This document shows, in pieces, positions 1-5,864 of a stretch of DNA of 11,025 nucleotides. Positions within the stretch are counted from its first letter, which is position 1, and each line of letters starts with the position of its first letter. A program made the translations under genes and the position numbers. Origin of the DNA: JAVZCJ01 sp964532175 (GTDB lineage: Archaea > Thermoproteota > Nitrososphaeria_A > Caldarchaeales > JAVZCJ01); NCBI GenBank assembly GCA_964532175.1, contig CAZHGP010000041.1, forward strand, positions 1-11,025, read 5' to 3'. The notes beneath the pieces are model-generated. The model made no database searches, was not told the origin of the DNA, and worked only from the letters and a program-made list of their open reading frames with translations.

Positions 1-79
1 ATAAAGAAAATGCACTATCTTTACCTCCACTCCAAGAAAGAATAACTTTATCTTTATACTTTTTATTCAACTTCTTCAT
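1..79 (-). CDS. PP-loop ATP pyrophosphatase, Dph6-like (diphthine-ammonia ligase), N-terminal part only
   Basis: Only the first 26 codons lie in the window; the rest runs off the left edge. Read from the ATG at 79 the protein starts MKKLNKKYKDK and continues ILSWSGGKDSAFSL. SGGKDS is the ATP-binding PP-loop of the N-type ATP pyrophosphatases, and the W before it is typical of the Dph6/MJ0570 branch, which makes the final amide of diphthamide on elongation factor 2 in the cytoplasm. That branch assignment rests on one motif; another PP-loop enzyme is possible. The ATG was chosen because the next in-frame codon set upstream reaches a stop at 92-94 with no other ATG, and because a TATA-like box at 103-112 lies about 28 bases upstream, which fits a leaderless message. 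Confidence 0.65.
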   Translation of the reverse strand, partial: MKKLNKKYKDKVILSWSGGKDSAFSL

Positions 80-102
80 TAAATAAATAAATTATTATCT
101 CC

Positions 103-112
103 ATATATATTT
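103..112 (-). promoter_or_regulatory. TATA-like box of the PP-loop gene
   Basis: On the minus strand the box reads AAATATATAT, centred about 28 bases from the ATG at 79. The same spacing is seen before the gene at 2366, so transcription probably starts at or next to the A of the start codon. Confidence 0.45.
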
Positions 113-222
113 GCATCATTTATACTTCATTTAAATTTATTTAATTTATTATGCTTAAAATAGATTTAAAAAATTAATATAAAAAAGACTCCTTAAATTT
201 ACAAAGAGATTTATTTTTATTT

Positions 223-261
223 ATGTGTCCTAAAAAGAAAAAAAAGAAGGAAGGAATTTAA
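223..261 (+). CDS. 12-residue lysine-rich mini reading frame (inverted copy)
   Basis: The frame encodes MCPKKKKKKEGI and stops at TAA. Its first 17 bases, ATGTGTCCTAAAAAGAA, are identical to the first 17 bases of the 22-residue frame at 270-338 on the other strand, and similarity goes on less perfectly for another ten or so bases. The two frames face each other tail to tail. There is no clear ribosome binding site; the upstream stretch is T-rich. It may be a shortened inverted copy of the other frame rather than a working gene. No function is assigned. Confidence 0.25.
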   Translation: MCPKKKKKKEGI

Positions 262-269
262 AAATTGCA

Positions 270-338
270 TCATCCTGATCCTTCTTTAGGTTTCTCTTCT
301 GCAGGTTTCTCTTCCTTCTTCTTCTTTTTAGGACACAT
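270..338 (-). CDS. 22-residue Lys/Glu-rich small protein
   Basis: The frame starts at ATG 338 and stops at TGA 272-270. The product begins MCPKKKKKEEKP, then has a second EEKP unit (AEEKPKE), and ends GSG. It is strongly charged: a basic N-terminal block followed by alternating Glu and Lys-Pro. It has one Cys next to Pro. A moderate purine-rich stretch (aaggaaa) precedes the ATG by about ten bases and AT-rich TATA-like sequence lies at 366-395. The start region is repeated in inverted order at 223. I do not recognise a family. The repeated codon block and the conserved start in both copies argue that this is more than chance. Confidence 0.4.
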   Translation of the reverse strand: MCPKKKKKEEKPAEEKPKEGSG

Positions 339-514
339 AACTATCACTATTTCCTTAATGTTTTCCTTATATTTATCTTTTTAAAAAAATTTATAAGGAA
401 TTATGAAAAAGAAATAAAAATCCTCTGATTTAAAATTTTATTAAATATTTTCTAGTTATTTTAATTTCTTAAATATAAAAAACAAAGCAATAAAAATGAT
501 TTTAAAAAAACATC

Positions 515-685
515 TTACTTAATTTTCTTTCCACATTTTTTACAAAAAATAGCATTAGAGGGATTTTCTGCTGCGCAATAATTACAATATATCTTTTTCT
601 TTTTTTCTTTCTCTTCAAACCACATGTATGCATAAATTGATAATGGATCTTTCGGATTTGTTAATCTTTCTTCATAATCTTCCAT
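515..685 (-). CDS. Small zinc-ribbon protein, probably with a damaged N-terminus
   Basis: From the ATG at 685 this encodes 56 residues. Residues 24-31 are a charged linker (EEKEKKKK), and residues 34-51 form a zinc ribbon: C34-x2-C37-x10-C48-x2-C51, followed by GKKIK at the C-terminus. Such ribbons bind one zinc and usually end or begin larger archaeal proteins; no catalytic domain is visible. The same frame stays open upstream to 817, reading through helix-like sequence (KFIKDELKRAIF, then YLSIIEKI), reaches a TAA at 818-820, and then continues in frame to an ATG at 850 (MKKDKVYLKT). So the intact gene was probably about 110 residues and is now cut by a stop, or the 56-residue form is what is made. 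Function unknown. Confidence 0.5.
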   Translation of the reverse strand: MEDYEERLTNPKDPLSIYAYMWFEEKEKKKKIYCNYCAAENPSNAIFCKKCGKKIK

Positions 686-881
686 AATTTTCTCAATAAT
701 TGATAAATAATCATTAAATATAAACTTTATGCATATTTCAATTACTGTTTTTTTAATAAAAATTGCTCTTTTTAGTTCATCTTTAATAAATTTCTCAATT
801 TTTATATATAAATAAGATTATGTTTTTAAATATACTTTATCTTTTTTCATAAATTGCTTTCATTTCCCTTTTTTATATCTT

Positions 882-1083
882 TCATTTATATATGGATTCG
901 ACTAAAAAACTTAAGCCTACTTTTTGTTTAAATATTTTCTTTAATTCTTCTTCTATTATTACAAGTTCAAAAAGATTTTTTAACTATTCTTATCAAACTC
1001 AATTGTATATCTATGTCGTTTTTCTATTTTCTTTTCCTTTTAATAAAAGAAACAAAAATAACCATGAATGCTATGTCATTCTT
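882..1083 (-). pseudogene. Eroded gene remnant
   Basis: On the minus strand, bases 983-882 give an open stretch of 33 codons that looks protein-like (LKNLFELVIIEEELKK, then VGLSFLVESIYK) and ends at TGA. Just upstream, other frames carry coherent pieces such as EKRHRYTIEFDKNS and NDIAFMVIFVSFIKRKRK. The simplest reading is one gene broken by at least two frameshifts. There is no motif from which to name it. The rest of the 686-1226 gap is AT-rich sequence, including a TATA-like catatataaat near 884-895 that may have served the damaged zinc-ribbon gene; nothing else is supported there. Confidence 0.3.
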
Positions 1084-1226
1084 TTTTGAAAATTTCTACT
1101 AGCTTTTTTTCTTAATTCCTTTAATAAATTTTAAATATTGATTTTTAATATTCATTTTATTTAATTAAAAGTATTCTTTAAACTTAAATCTTTTTCCTCA
1201 TAAAAACATAAATTTCTAAATATTCT

Positions 1227-2366
1227 TTAAAAAGGCATTTTGAAAGTTGGAACATCATTAAATGTTATTTCTCTTTTATATGGAACATATGAAATAAAAT
1301 CTATTTCTTCATTATTTTTTAACATTTTCATCAATTTTTCAGAATGACAAAAAACTTCTGCGCTTATAGTCATTTCATTAATAAGTGCTTCAACATCATA
1401 TCCTTTAAACAATAATTTATTTATCATATTTTCCATATGTACAACCATATTCATATTATCTCTTTTAATAATTATATCCATATATTTTCCTGAAGAATCA
1501 CGTTCATAAGAAATTTCATATCCTCTTAATTCGTATTCTTTTGATAATACATTTCTTAATCTTGTTTCATTAACCAATCCTTTAATTATAATTTCATAAT
1601 TTTCTATTGCTTTTTTTAAATTTGAAGAGAAGTTAGGCTCTATTTCTTTTCTAAGTTCTTCATTTTCATGCCAATCTTTACTAATGTGCCCAATAACAAG
1701 CCTCTCATTTTCTTCACGTTCAATTTCTTCTACCATTTTATTTAAAGCTTTTCTTACATTATTTTCAAATAATTCTAACATAGCATCACCAGTATGTCCC
1801 CATTTTTCAAGTAAAGGGATATTTGGCATGGCTCCAAGAGCCAAAATTTTTCTAGAATCTATTGAAGTGCTATAATATTTTTTATTTTCATATATTTCAT
1901 TAATTAATTTATCAATTCTTTTAAAAAAGCCTATTGGAAAAGCAATATTAACACGAAATCTTTCCTCTCCATTTCTCTTAATAATTTCAAAAAATATTTT
2001 ATTATCACTTTTAATTTTAATCTTACAACTTTCACCAATATTCAATTTAGAGAATAATTCTTCATAATTTGAAAAATTACTAACCATAATATCAACTTTT
2101 TCAATAATATTTTCTCTAGGAATTTTCATATTTCCAGAATAAAAAGCATATCTAGAAGCATCGATAGGATCTTCAATTCTAGTTATTTTATATTCATGAT
2201 ACAATTCAACATCATTATCTTTAAAATGATAAATTTCTCCAATAAGAGAAATTGAAAAATATTGTTTAAATTCGAATAATAATTGTTGATAACTTTTTAG
2301 AAATGAAAGTATTTCATTTCCATTAATTTTTGGAAAAGCAAACGCTAATCTAACAGGAATACCCAT
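1227..2366 (-). CDS. Conserved-looking hypothetical protein, 379 residues
   Basis: I do not recognise this protein. It is soluble: no signal peptide and no membrane segment. It opens with MGIPVRLAFAFPKINGNEIL. The middle (about residues 165-245) has a conserved-looking loop LGAMPNIPLLEKWGHTGDAML followed by a long charged helix with EEIEREENERL, and the C-terminal third alternates strands and helices (YEISYERDSSGKYMDIIIKR). The ATG at 2366 is preferred because a TATA-like box lies 28 bases upstream, giving a leaderless message with no ribosome binding site. It is transcribed away from the unknown gene at 2528, and the two may share a 160-base divergent promoter region. Codon use matches the neighbours, so there is no sign of recent transfer. 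It could be archaea-specific. Confidence 0.8.
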   Translation of the reverse strand: MGIPVRLAFAFPKINGNEILSFLKSYQQLLFEFKQYFSISLIGEIYHFKDNDVELYHEYKITRIEDPIDASRYAFYSGNMKIPRENIIEKVDIMVSNFSNYEELFSKLNIGESCKIKIKSDNKIFFEIIKRNGEERFRVNIAFPIGFFKRIDKLINEIYENKKYYSTSIDSRKILALGAMPNIPLLEKWGHTGDAMLELFENNVRKALNKMVEEIEREENERLVIGHISKDWHENEELRKEIEPNFSSNLKKAIENYEIIIKGLVNETRLRNVLSKEYELRGYEISYERDSSGKYMDIIIKRDNMNMVVHMENMINKLLFKGYDVEALINEMTISAEVFCHSEKLMKMLKNNEEIDFISYVPYKREITFNDVPTFKMPF

Positions 2367-2388
2367 AATTATAGAATTTCTATTTCTT

Positions 2389-2400
2389 AAATATATATTT
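2389..2400 (-). promoter_or_regulatory. TATA-like box for the 379-residue protein
   Basis: On the minus strand AAATATATATTT is centred about 28 bases upstream of ATG 2366. This is the usual archaeal distance from TATA box to transcription start, so the message is probably leaderless. Confidence 0.5.
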
Positions 2401-2527
2401 TATGATTAAAATTGATGAAAAATGTTTAAAATACAAATTTTTTATTTTAATGAGGGTTTGAAATTTTTTAGAAAAGCTTATATATTATAATGAAATATTT
2501 AATTGTAATAAATTAAAAAAGAAGAAG

Positions 2528-3004
2528 ATGATATTTTTGACAAATAAGAAAAATGGTGAAGCGTACTCTAACACAGATTCGAATAATATAAGAGAGGCAA
2601 TAAATGAGAAAATTGGAGATAAAATATCTTTATATATTCCAGGATGCACATTAGAAGAAGCACCAAGTCATCCTGATGTTAAAATAAGATTGAATGGAAT
2701 ACCTTCTCCAAGAGTAGTTAAAGCGCTTGATGAAACTGGAATGTCTATAGAAGAACGTAAAGAAGCATTCTTAAATGCACTAAAGTATGATAAAGATGCT
2801 GCAATAAAAAAAATTATGGATAAATTTAAGAAAGAGGTTTTTAAAGATAGTAAAGCTGGGATTGCAATTATAATCGGATTTGACAAGAATAAAATGGATC
2901 CTAATTCTGAATATGTAGAAATCGATGTATTAATTGTAAAAGTTTATAGAAATGAAGAGCTTGAAACAATTTTTGTTCCTAATTGGTTAGAGGGAGAATT
3001 ATAA
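2528..3004 (+). CDS. Hypothetical protein, 158 residues
   Basis: I do not recognise this protein. It is soluble and of mixed charge. Visible parts are an N-terminal segment (MIFLTNKKNGEAYSN), a Pro-rich loop near residues 38-60 (PGCTLEEAPSHPDVKIRL then GIPSPRVVKALDE), a Lys-rich helix around residues 73-108 (AAIKKIMDKFKKEVF), two hydrophobic strands (AGIAIIIGFDK, and EIDVLIVKVYR), and a C-terminal IFVPNWLEGEL. The one Cys is in the PGC loop. A TATA-like cttatatatta at 2477-2487 lies upstream and would give a short leader of about 20 bases; there is no clear ribosome binding site. It is divergent from the unknown gene ending upstream at 2366. The following 280 bases hold no intact gene; one frame near 3105-3200 shows protein-like pieces split by in-frame stops and may be a relic. 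Confidence 0.75.
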   Translation: MIFLTNKKNGEAYSNTDSNNIREAINEKIGDKISLYIPGCTLEEAPSHPDVKIRLNGIPSPRVVKALDETGMSIEERKEAFLNALKYDKDAAIKKIMDKFKKEVFKDSKAGIAIIIGFDKNKMDPNSEYVEIDVLIVKVYRNEELETIFVPNWLEGEL

Positions 3005-3308
3005 AATTTCATTTTACTACCTCATATAAATTGTTCCTATAATAAAAAAGGGATATATGTTTTTTAAAATTTATTGTTTTTAAATAAAATCTATAAAGAA
3101 TAAAGATGCTGCTATATTTTCAAAAATAAGGTAAGTCCGAATTGAATATCAATAATTATTCTTAGAGTTGGGTTAGAATGATTTATTAATAAATTAAAGT
3201 TAAAGAAATTTTTAAAAAAATTCTTTTTATAAATCTTTTATTAAATTTTTTATTTAAGCATTACTTAATATTTTTCGAAAAACATGCCGCGGTAGCTCAG
3301 CCTGGGAG

Positions 3309-3322
3309 GCTTTTTGCTCATG
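3309..3322 (+). other. Noncanonical 14-base intron in the D-arm of tRNA-Phe
   Basis: Splicing after G3308 (tRNA position 22) and before A3323 (position 23) restores the D stem. With these boundaries a bulge-helix-bulge forms: central helix UGGG (3303-3306) with CUCA (3317-3320), all four pairs good counting one G-U; three-base bulges AG^G and UG^A; and a minimal inner C-G pair closed by a UUUUU loop. Shifting the boundaries by one base breaks the central helix. It is among the shorter archaeal tRNA introns. Confidence 0.8.
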
Positions 3323-3337
3323 AGCGCCCGGCTGAAG

Positions 3338-3360
3338 CCAATATAATAAACTTGACTGAA
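3338..3360 (+). other. Canonical-position intron (37/38) of tRNA-Phe
   Basis: Removal of 23 bases gives the expected seven-base loop CTGAAGA with G37, which is the norm for tRNA-Phe. The three-base bulges (AG^C and AA^A) and a short inner helix CAA/UUG are in the right places, but the four-base central helix CUGA/ACUG has only two good pairs (C-G, G-C) plus U-U and A-A mismatches. The intron's last bases CTGAA repeat the exon sequence CTGAA at 3332-3336. Confidence 0.8.
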
Positions 3361-3399
3361 ACCGGGTTGTCGCCAGTTCAAATCTGGCCCGCGGCATAA

Positions 3400-3413
3400 T
3401 TTTTTCCTTTTTT
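3400..3413 (+). terminator. Oligo-T end signal after tRNA-Phe
   Basis: Two T runs (ttttttcctttttt) begin four bases after the discriminator base. Oligo-T without a stem is the usual archaeal terminator form. Confidence 0.45.
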
Positions 3414-3474
3414 CGAAAATAAATTAAAATTTACATGTATACTTAATTCTTTTTCTTAAATCAATAATAAGGTA

Positions 3475-3615
3475 ATGAAAAAATGTTATAAACATCCCTA
3501 TATAAGTGCTATAGGAAGTTGTATAATATGTAATAAAAATCTATGCGAATTTCTTGCTTATATTATAGATAGAAAAATTTATTTAGATACTTATATTTTC
3601 TTTAATTGGCAATAA
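3475..3615 (+). CDS. B-box-like mini zinc-finger protein, 46 residues
   Basis: The product begins MKKCYKHPYISAIGSC and continues IICNKNLCEF. The C-x2-H-P spacing, then C16-x2-C19-x4-C24, matches the small B-box-type zinc domain common in archaea and bacteria (pattern CxxHP...GxCxxCGKxLCxxC...GKxYCxxC). Retained ligands are C4, H7, C16, C19 and C24. Three later Cys of the family appear replaced: L27 (after LCEF), L37 and Y40 (in KIYLDTY). The second zinc site is thus probably lost, so the protein may be partly decayed or specialised. In relatives this domain often precedes membrane segments; here the protein just ends with a hydrophobic YIFFNWQ. A weak aaggt sits three bases before the ATG. 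It lies alone between tRNA-Phe and the sugar dehydrogenase on the same strand. Confidence 0.55.
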   Translation: MKKCYKHPYISAIGSCIICNKNLCEFLAYIIDRKIYLDTYIFFNWQ

Positions 3616-3652
3616 CTTAACACAACACAAAATTAAATATATTAGAAAAAGA

Positions 3653-3660
3653 TTTATAAA
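3653..3660 (+). promoter_or_regulatory. TATA box of the nucleotide-sugar dehydrogenase gene
   Basis: The box tttataaa is centred about 27 bases before the second ATG of the gene (3683) and only about 18 before the first (3674). The usual archaeal TATA distance therefore favours 3683 as a leaderless start. Confidence 0.5.
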
Positions 3661-3673
3661 AAAGTCTACTTAA

Positions 3674-5074
3674 ATGAAGAGCATGATTTTCAATTTAGAA
3701 CCTAAAGAAATAAAAGAAAAAATCACTAAAGGAGAAATTAAAATAGCTATTTTTGGGATTGGAAGAGTTGGTTTACCTTTAGCTATTGCTTTTCTTAATG
3801 CGGGAGCAAAAGTTATTGGTATAGCTAAAACAGAAGAATCTATTAAAGAAATTTTATCTTTAAAGAAAATGCAAGATGAGCCTGGTATAAATGAAGCTTT
3901 AAAAAAACATATTGATTCAAAATCTTTTGAAATTACTACAGATGCAATAAAAGCATCTATCAAATCAAGTATTAAAATTGTAACAGTTCCTGTAACTTAT
4001 GATAAAGAAAAAAATTTAATAGATTTCTCAAATTTAATAGATGTTCATTCCAAAATTGGAAAAGGTTTAAAGAAAGGAGATATTGTTATTACTGAAACAA
4101 GCATTCCTCCTGGAACTACAAGAAAAATTATTAAACCAATTTTAGAAAAAGAAAGCAATTTAATAGCTGGAAAAGATTTTGGTTTAGCATATAGTCCAGA
4201 AAGAATATATGAAGGAAGAGCTCTTAAAGATATTACTGAAAATTATTCTAAAATAGTTGGTGCTGATGATGAAAAAAGCCTTAATGTTGCTTCTTCAATT
4301 TACGAATGTATTGCAAAAAAAGGTGTTATTAAAATGAGTTCAACAATTTCTGCTGAAGCTGAAAAATTATTTGAAGGAATTTATAGAGATGTAAACATAG
4401 CTTTAGCAAATGAATTAGCAATTTTTTGTAACATTTTTGGAATAGATTATTTAGAAGCGCGTAATGCTGCAAATAGCCAACCATTTTGCCATTTACATCT
4501 TCCTGGCACAGGAGTAGGAGGATATTGCTTACCATTCTATTCATATTTCATATCAAAAATTGCTGAAGAAGAAGGATTTAACACATCTCTTATAAAAATT
4601 GCTAGAAAAATAAATGAAGATATGCCAAATTACATTGTTAAACTTTTAATTTCTATAGCAAATGATAAAAATATTTATTTGAAAAATTCTAAAATTGCAA
4701 TTTTAGGATTAAGTTTTAGAGGGAATATTGCTGATACAAGGCTTTCTCCATCTTATGAATTAATTGAAAAGCTTAATAAATTAAATTCTAAAGTTTATGT
4801 TTTCGATCCATTTATTTCATGGGAAGATGAAGAAGTTAAAAAAAGAGGAGGAATACAATGCAAAAATCTTAAAGAAGCATTGGAAAATGCTGAAATATTA
4901 ATTGTAGCTACAGAACATGATCAATTTAAGAAAATTAATATAAGCGAACTTTACGATTTTTCAAATAAAAAATTAAAAATTATTATAGACGGAAGAAATA
5001 TTCTTGATAAATCAACTTTACCGTCAAAAATTTTATATGTAGGAATTGGAACTGGAATATTTTACAAAAATTGA
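3674..5074 (+). CDS. Nucleotide-sugar dehydrogenase (UDP-ManNAc / UDP-glucose dehydrogenase family)
   Basis: The family oxidises the C6 hydroxyl of a UDP-sugar to a uronic acid in two NAD-dependent steps in the cytoplasm, feeding surface glycans or N-glycans. Domains in order: N-terminal Rossmann domain with GIGRVGLP (residues 28-35); ETSIPPGTTRK (141-151); LAYSPERIYEGRA (171-183); central helix AEAEKLFEGIYRDVNIALAN (227-246); catalytic Cys loop PGTGVGGYCLP with C285; and C-terminal UDP-binding domain from about 340 (IAILGLSFRGNIADTRLSPS). The overall pattern is closest to the WecC type. Length 466 is normal. Two family-conserved positions are changed: the Asn four residues after K231 is G235, and the Asp four residues after C285 is Y289. 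The start is either 3674 or 3683; the TATA box favours 3683 (463 residues). No glycosyltransferase neighbours remain, only gene debris downstream. Confidence 0.9.
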   Translation: MKSMIFNLEPKEIKEKITKGEIKIAIFGIGRVGLPLAIAFLNAGAKVIGIAKTEESIKEILSLKKMQDEPGINEALKKHIDSKSFEITTDAIKASIKSSIKIVTVPVTYDKEKNLIDFSNLIDVHSKIGKGLKKGDIVITETSIPPGTTRKIIKPILEKESNLIAGKDFGLAYSPERIYEGRALKDITENYSKIVGADDEKSLNVASSIYECIAKKGVIKMSSTISAEAEKLFEGIYRDVNIALANELAIFCNIFGIDYLEARNAANSQPFCHLHLPGTGVGGYCLPFYSYFISKIAEEEGFNTSLIKIARKINEDMPNYIVKLLISIANDKNIYLKNSKIAILGLSFRGNIADTRLSPSYELIEKLNKLNSKVYVFDPFISWEDEEVKKRGGIQCKNLKEALENAEILIVATEHDQFKKINISELYDFSNKKLKIIIDGRNILDKSTLPSKILYVGIGTGIFYKN

Positions 5075-5086
5075 AAGCATTAAGCA

Positions 5087-5340
5087 ATATTGAGGATATT
5101 TTCTGAAGAAGTAAATACAGATTAGAAAGAATTTAGGATTAATTAAATAATAGAAAAAATAACATTAATAAATTCTGGAGAAGAAGCATTTAAAAATAGT
5201 TAAAGAATATTTAGAATAATTTTCTTATACTTTAGTTTATGAATAATCCTACTCATAATTAATAGATTTTTCGAAGAAATCGTAAGTATTTATACTTGAA
5301 TTTAGAATTAGAAATAGCAACATTTAATTTTTCAGAATTT
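5087..5340 (+). pseudogene. Eroded gene remnant after the dehydrogenase
   Basis: The 400-base gap 5075-5476 has no intact gene. Different plus-strand frames carry protein-like pieces in sensible order: ALSNIEDIF, then KITLINSGEEAFK, then IVKEYLE, FSYTLVYE and LIDFSKKS, separated by stops and small frame changes. This looks like an old gene worn down by point changes and indels. No family can be named. Its place next to the dehydrogenase would allow a former partner in sugar metabolism, but nothing in the pieces shows that. Bases 5341-5476 are AT-rich with no supported feature. Confidence 0.3.
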
Positions 5341-5476
5341 AGTATGCATAAAATAATTCTTCACTAAGCAATTCTTTTTTCAATATTTTATTATTGTATA
5401 TTTTTTCATTTATTTTTATAAGGTTCATAAATTATTCTATCTTTTTCTTCTATAATTTTTAATTTTTCATTACAAT

Positions 5477-5864
5477 TTATAAAATATTAACTGCCATACC
5501 ATATTCTTTTGAAATTCTTCCTTGTTCTTCATCTGATGTTAATAAAAGTGTATTTGTGCTTATTGATAAAGCTATAAGTAATGCATCATAAATTGCTATT
5601 TTATGTTTTATAGCTATTTCTAAAGCTTTTTGAAAATATTCATTCTGTGGCATAATTTTAACTATTTTTGGTAAGTGATTAATTATTTCTTTTGCAACTT
5701 CTATAGTAACTTCATTTTTTAATGCTTTTTTCACTAATGCATTAGCTGTTTCTTTAATAGCAAGATCTAAAGTAATGCATCCTTCTTTTAAATATTCTTC
5801 AACTTTAGTAAAATATATACCAAAAGAAGAAAAATGGGAAAAGTGAAGAATCAATGACTTTCAT
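5477..5864 (-). pseudogene. vapC: VapC-type PIN-domain toxin, frameshifted near the N-terminus
   Basis: VapC toxins are small Mg-dependent ribonucleases with four acidic residues in a PIN fold. From ATG 5864 the frame reads MKVIDSSLFPFFFF, the normal VapC start including the first acidic residue (D5), but then hits a stop at 5807-5805. The rest of the domain (FTKVEEYLKEG, TLDLAIKETANAL, IYDALLIAL, TNTLLLTSDEEQG) continues in another frame down to 5477, with the other acidic residues in KETAN, IYDAL and TSDEE. The switch falls in the T-rich run near 5822-5834; removing one T there joins the two. The downstream frame alone can start at a TTG at 5854, but lacks the first Asp and so should be inactive. 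ATG 5864 overlaps the end of vapB by 14 bases, as expected for a coupled toxin. A sequencing error in the T run is possible. Confidence 0.75.

Larger units (their letters stand above)
223..338. repeat. Inverted repeat with coding arms
   Basis: Left arm 223-252 and right arm about 311-338 carry the same sequence in opposite orientation; the outer 17 bases of each arm match perfectly (ATGTGTCCTAAAAAGAA read inward on each strand). The loop between them is about 60 bases. A transcript through the whole region could fold into a hairpin, and transcripts from each side would be antisense to each other. Confidence 0.6.
3286..3396 (+). tRNA. tRNA-Phe (GAA) with two introns
   Basis: Acceptor stem GCCGCGG (3286-3292) pairs fully with CCGCGGC (3389-3395), followed by discriminator A at 3396; CCA is not encoded. 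The T arm is GCCAG-TTCAAAT-CTGGC (3372-3388). The anticodon stem CCCGG (3327-3331) pairs with CCGGG (3362-3366), with loop CTGAAG + A, anticodon GAA at 3334-3336. Two inserts must be removed to give a normal cloverleaf: 14 bases in the D-arm and 23 bases after position 37. After removal the D stem is GCTC/GAGC. The all-GC stems fit a thermophile. The flank after the gene has an oligo-T stretch. Confidence 0.95.

Noticed and set aside
892..1089. A 65-codon plus-strand frame starting MDSTKKLKPTFC.
   Set aside because: Rich in Phe, Ser, Asn and Tyr from T-rich DNA, no ribosome site, no family look; the opposite strand reads more like eroded coding sequence.
5477..5854. VapC as an intact 125-residue gene from the TTG at 5854.
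   Set aside because: That start lacks the first catalytic Asp; the real N-terminus MKVIDSS is seen in another frame from ATG 5864, so the gene is frameshifted.
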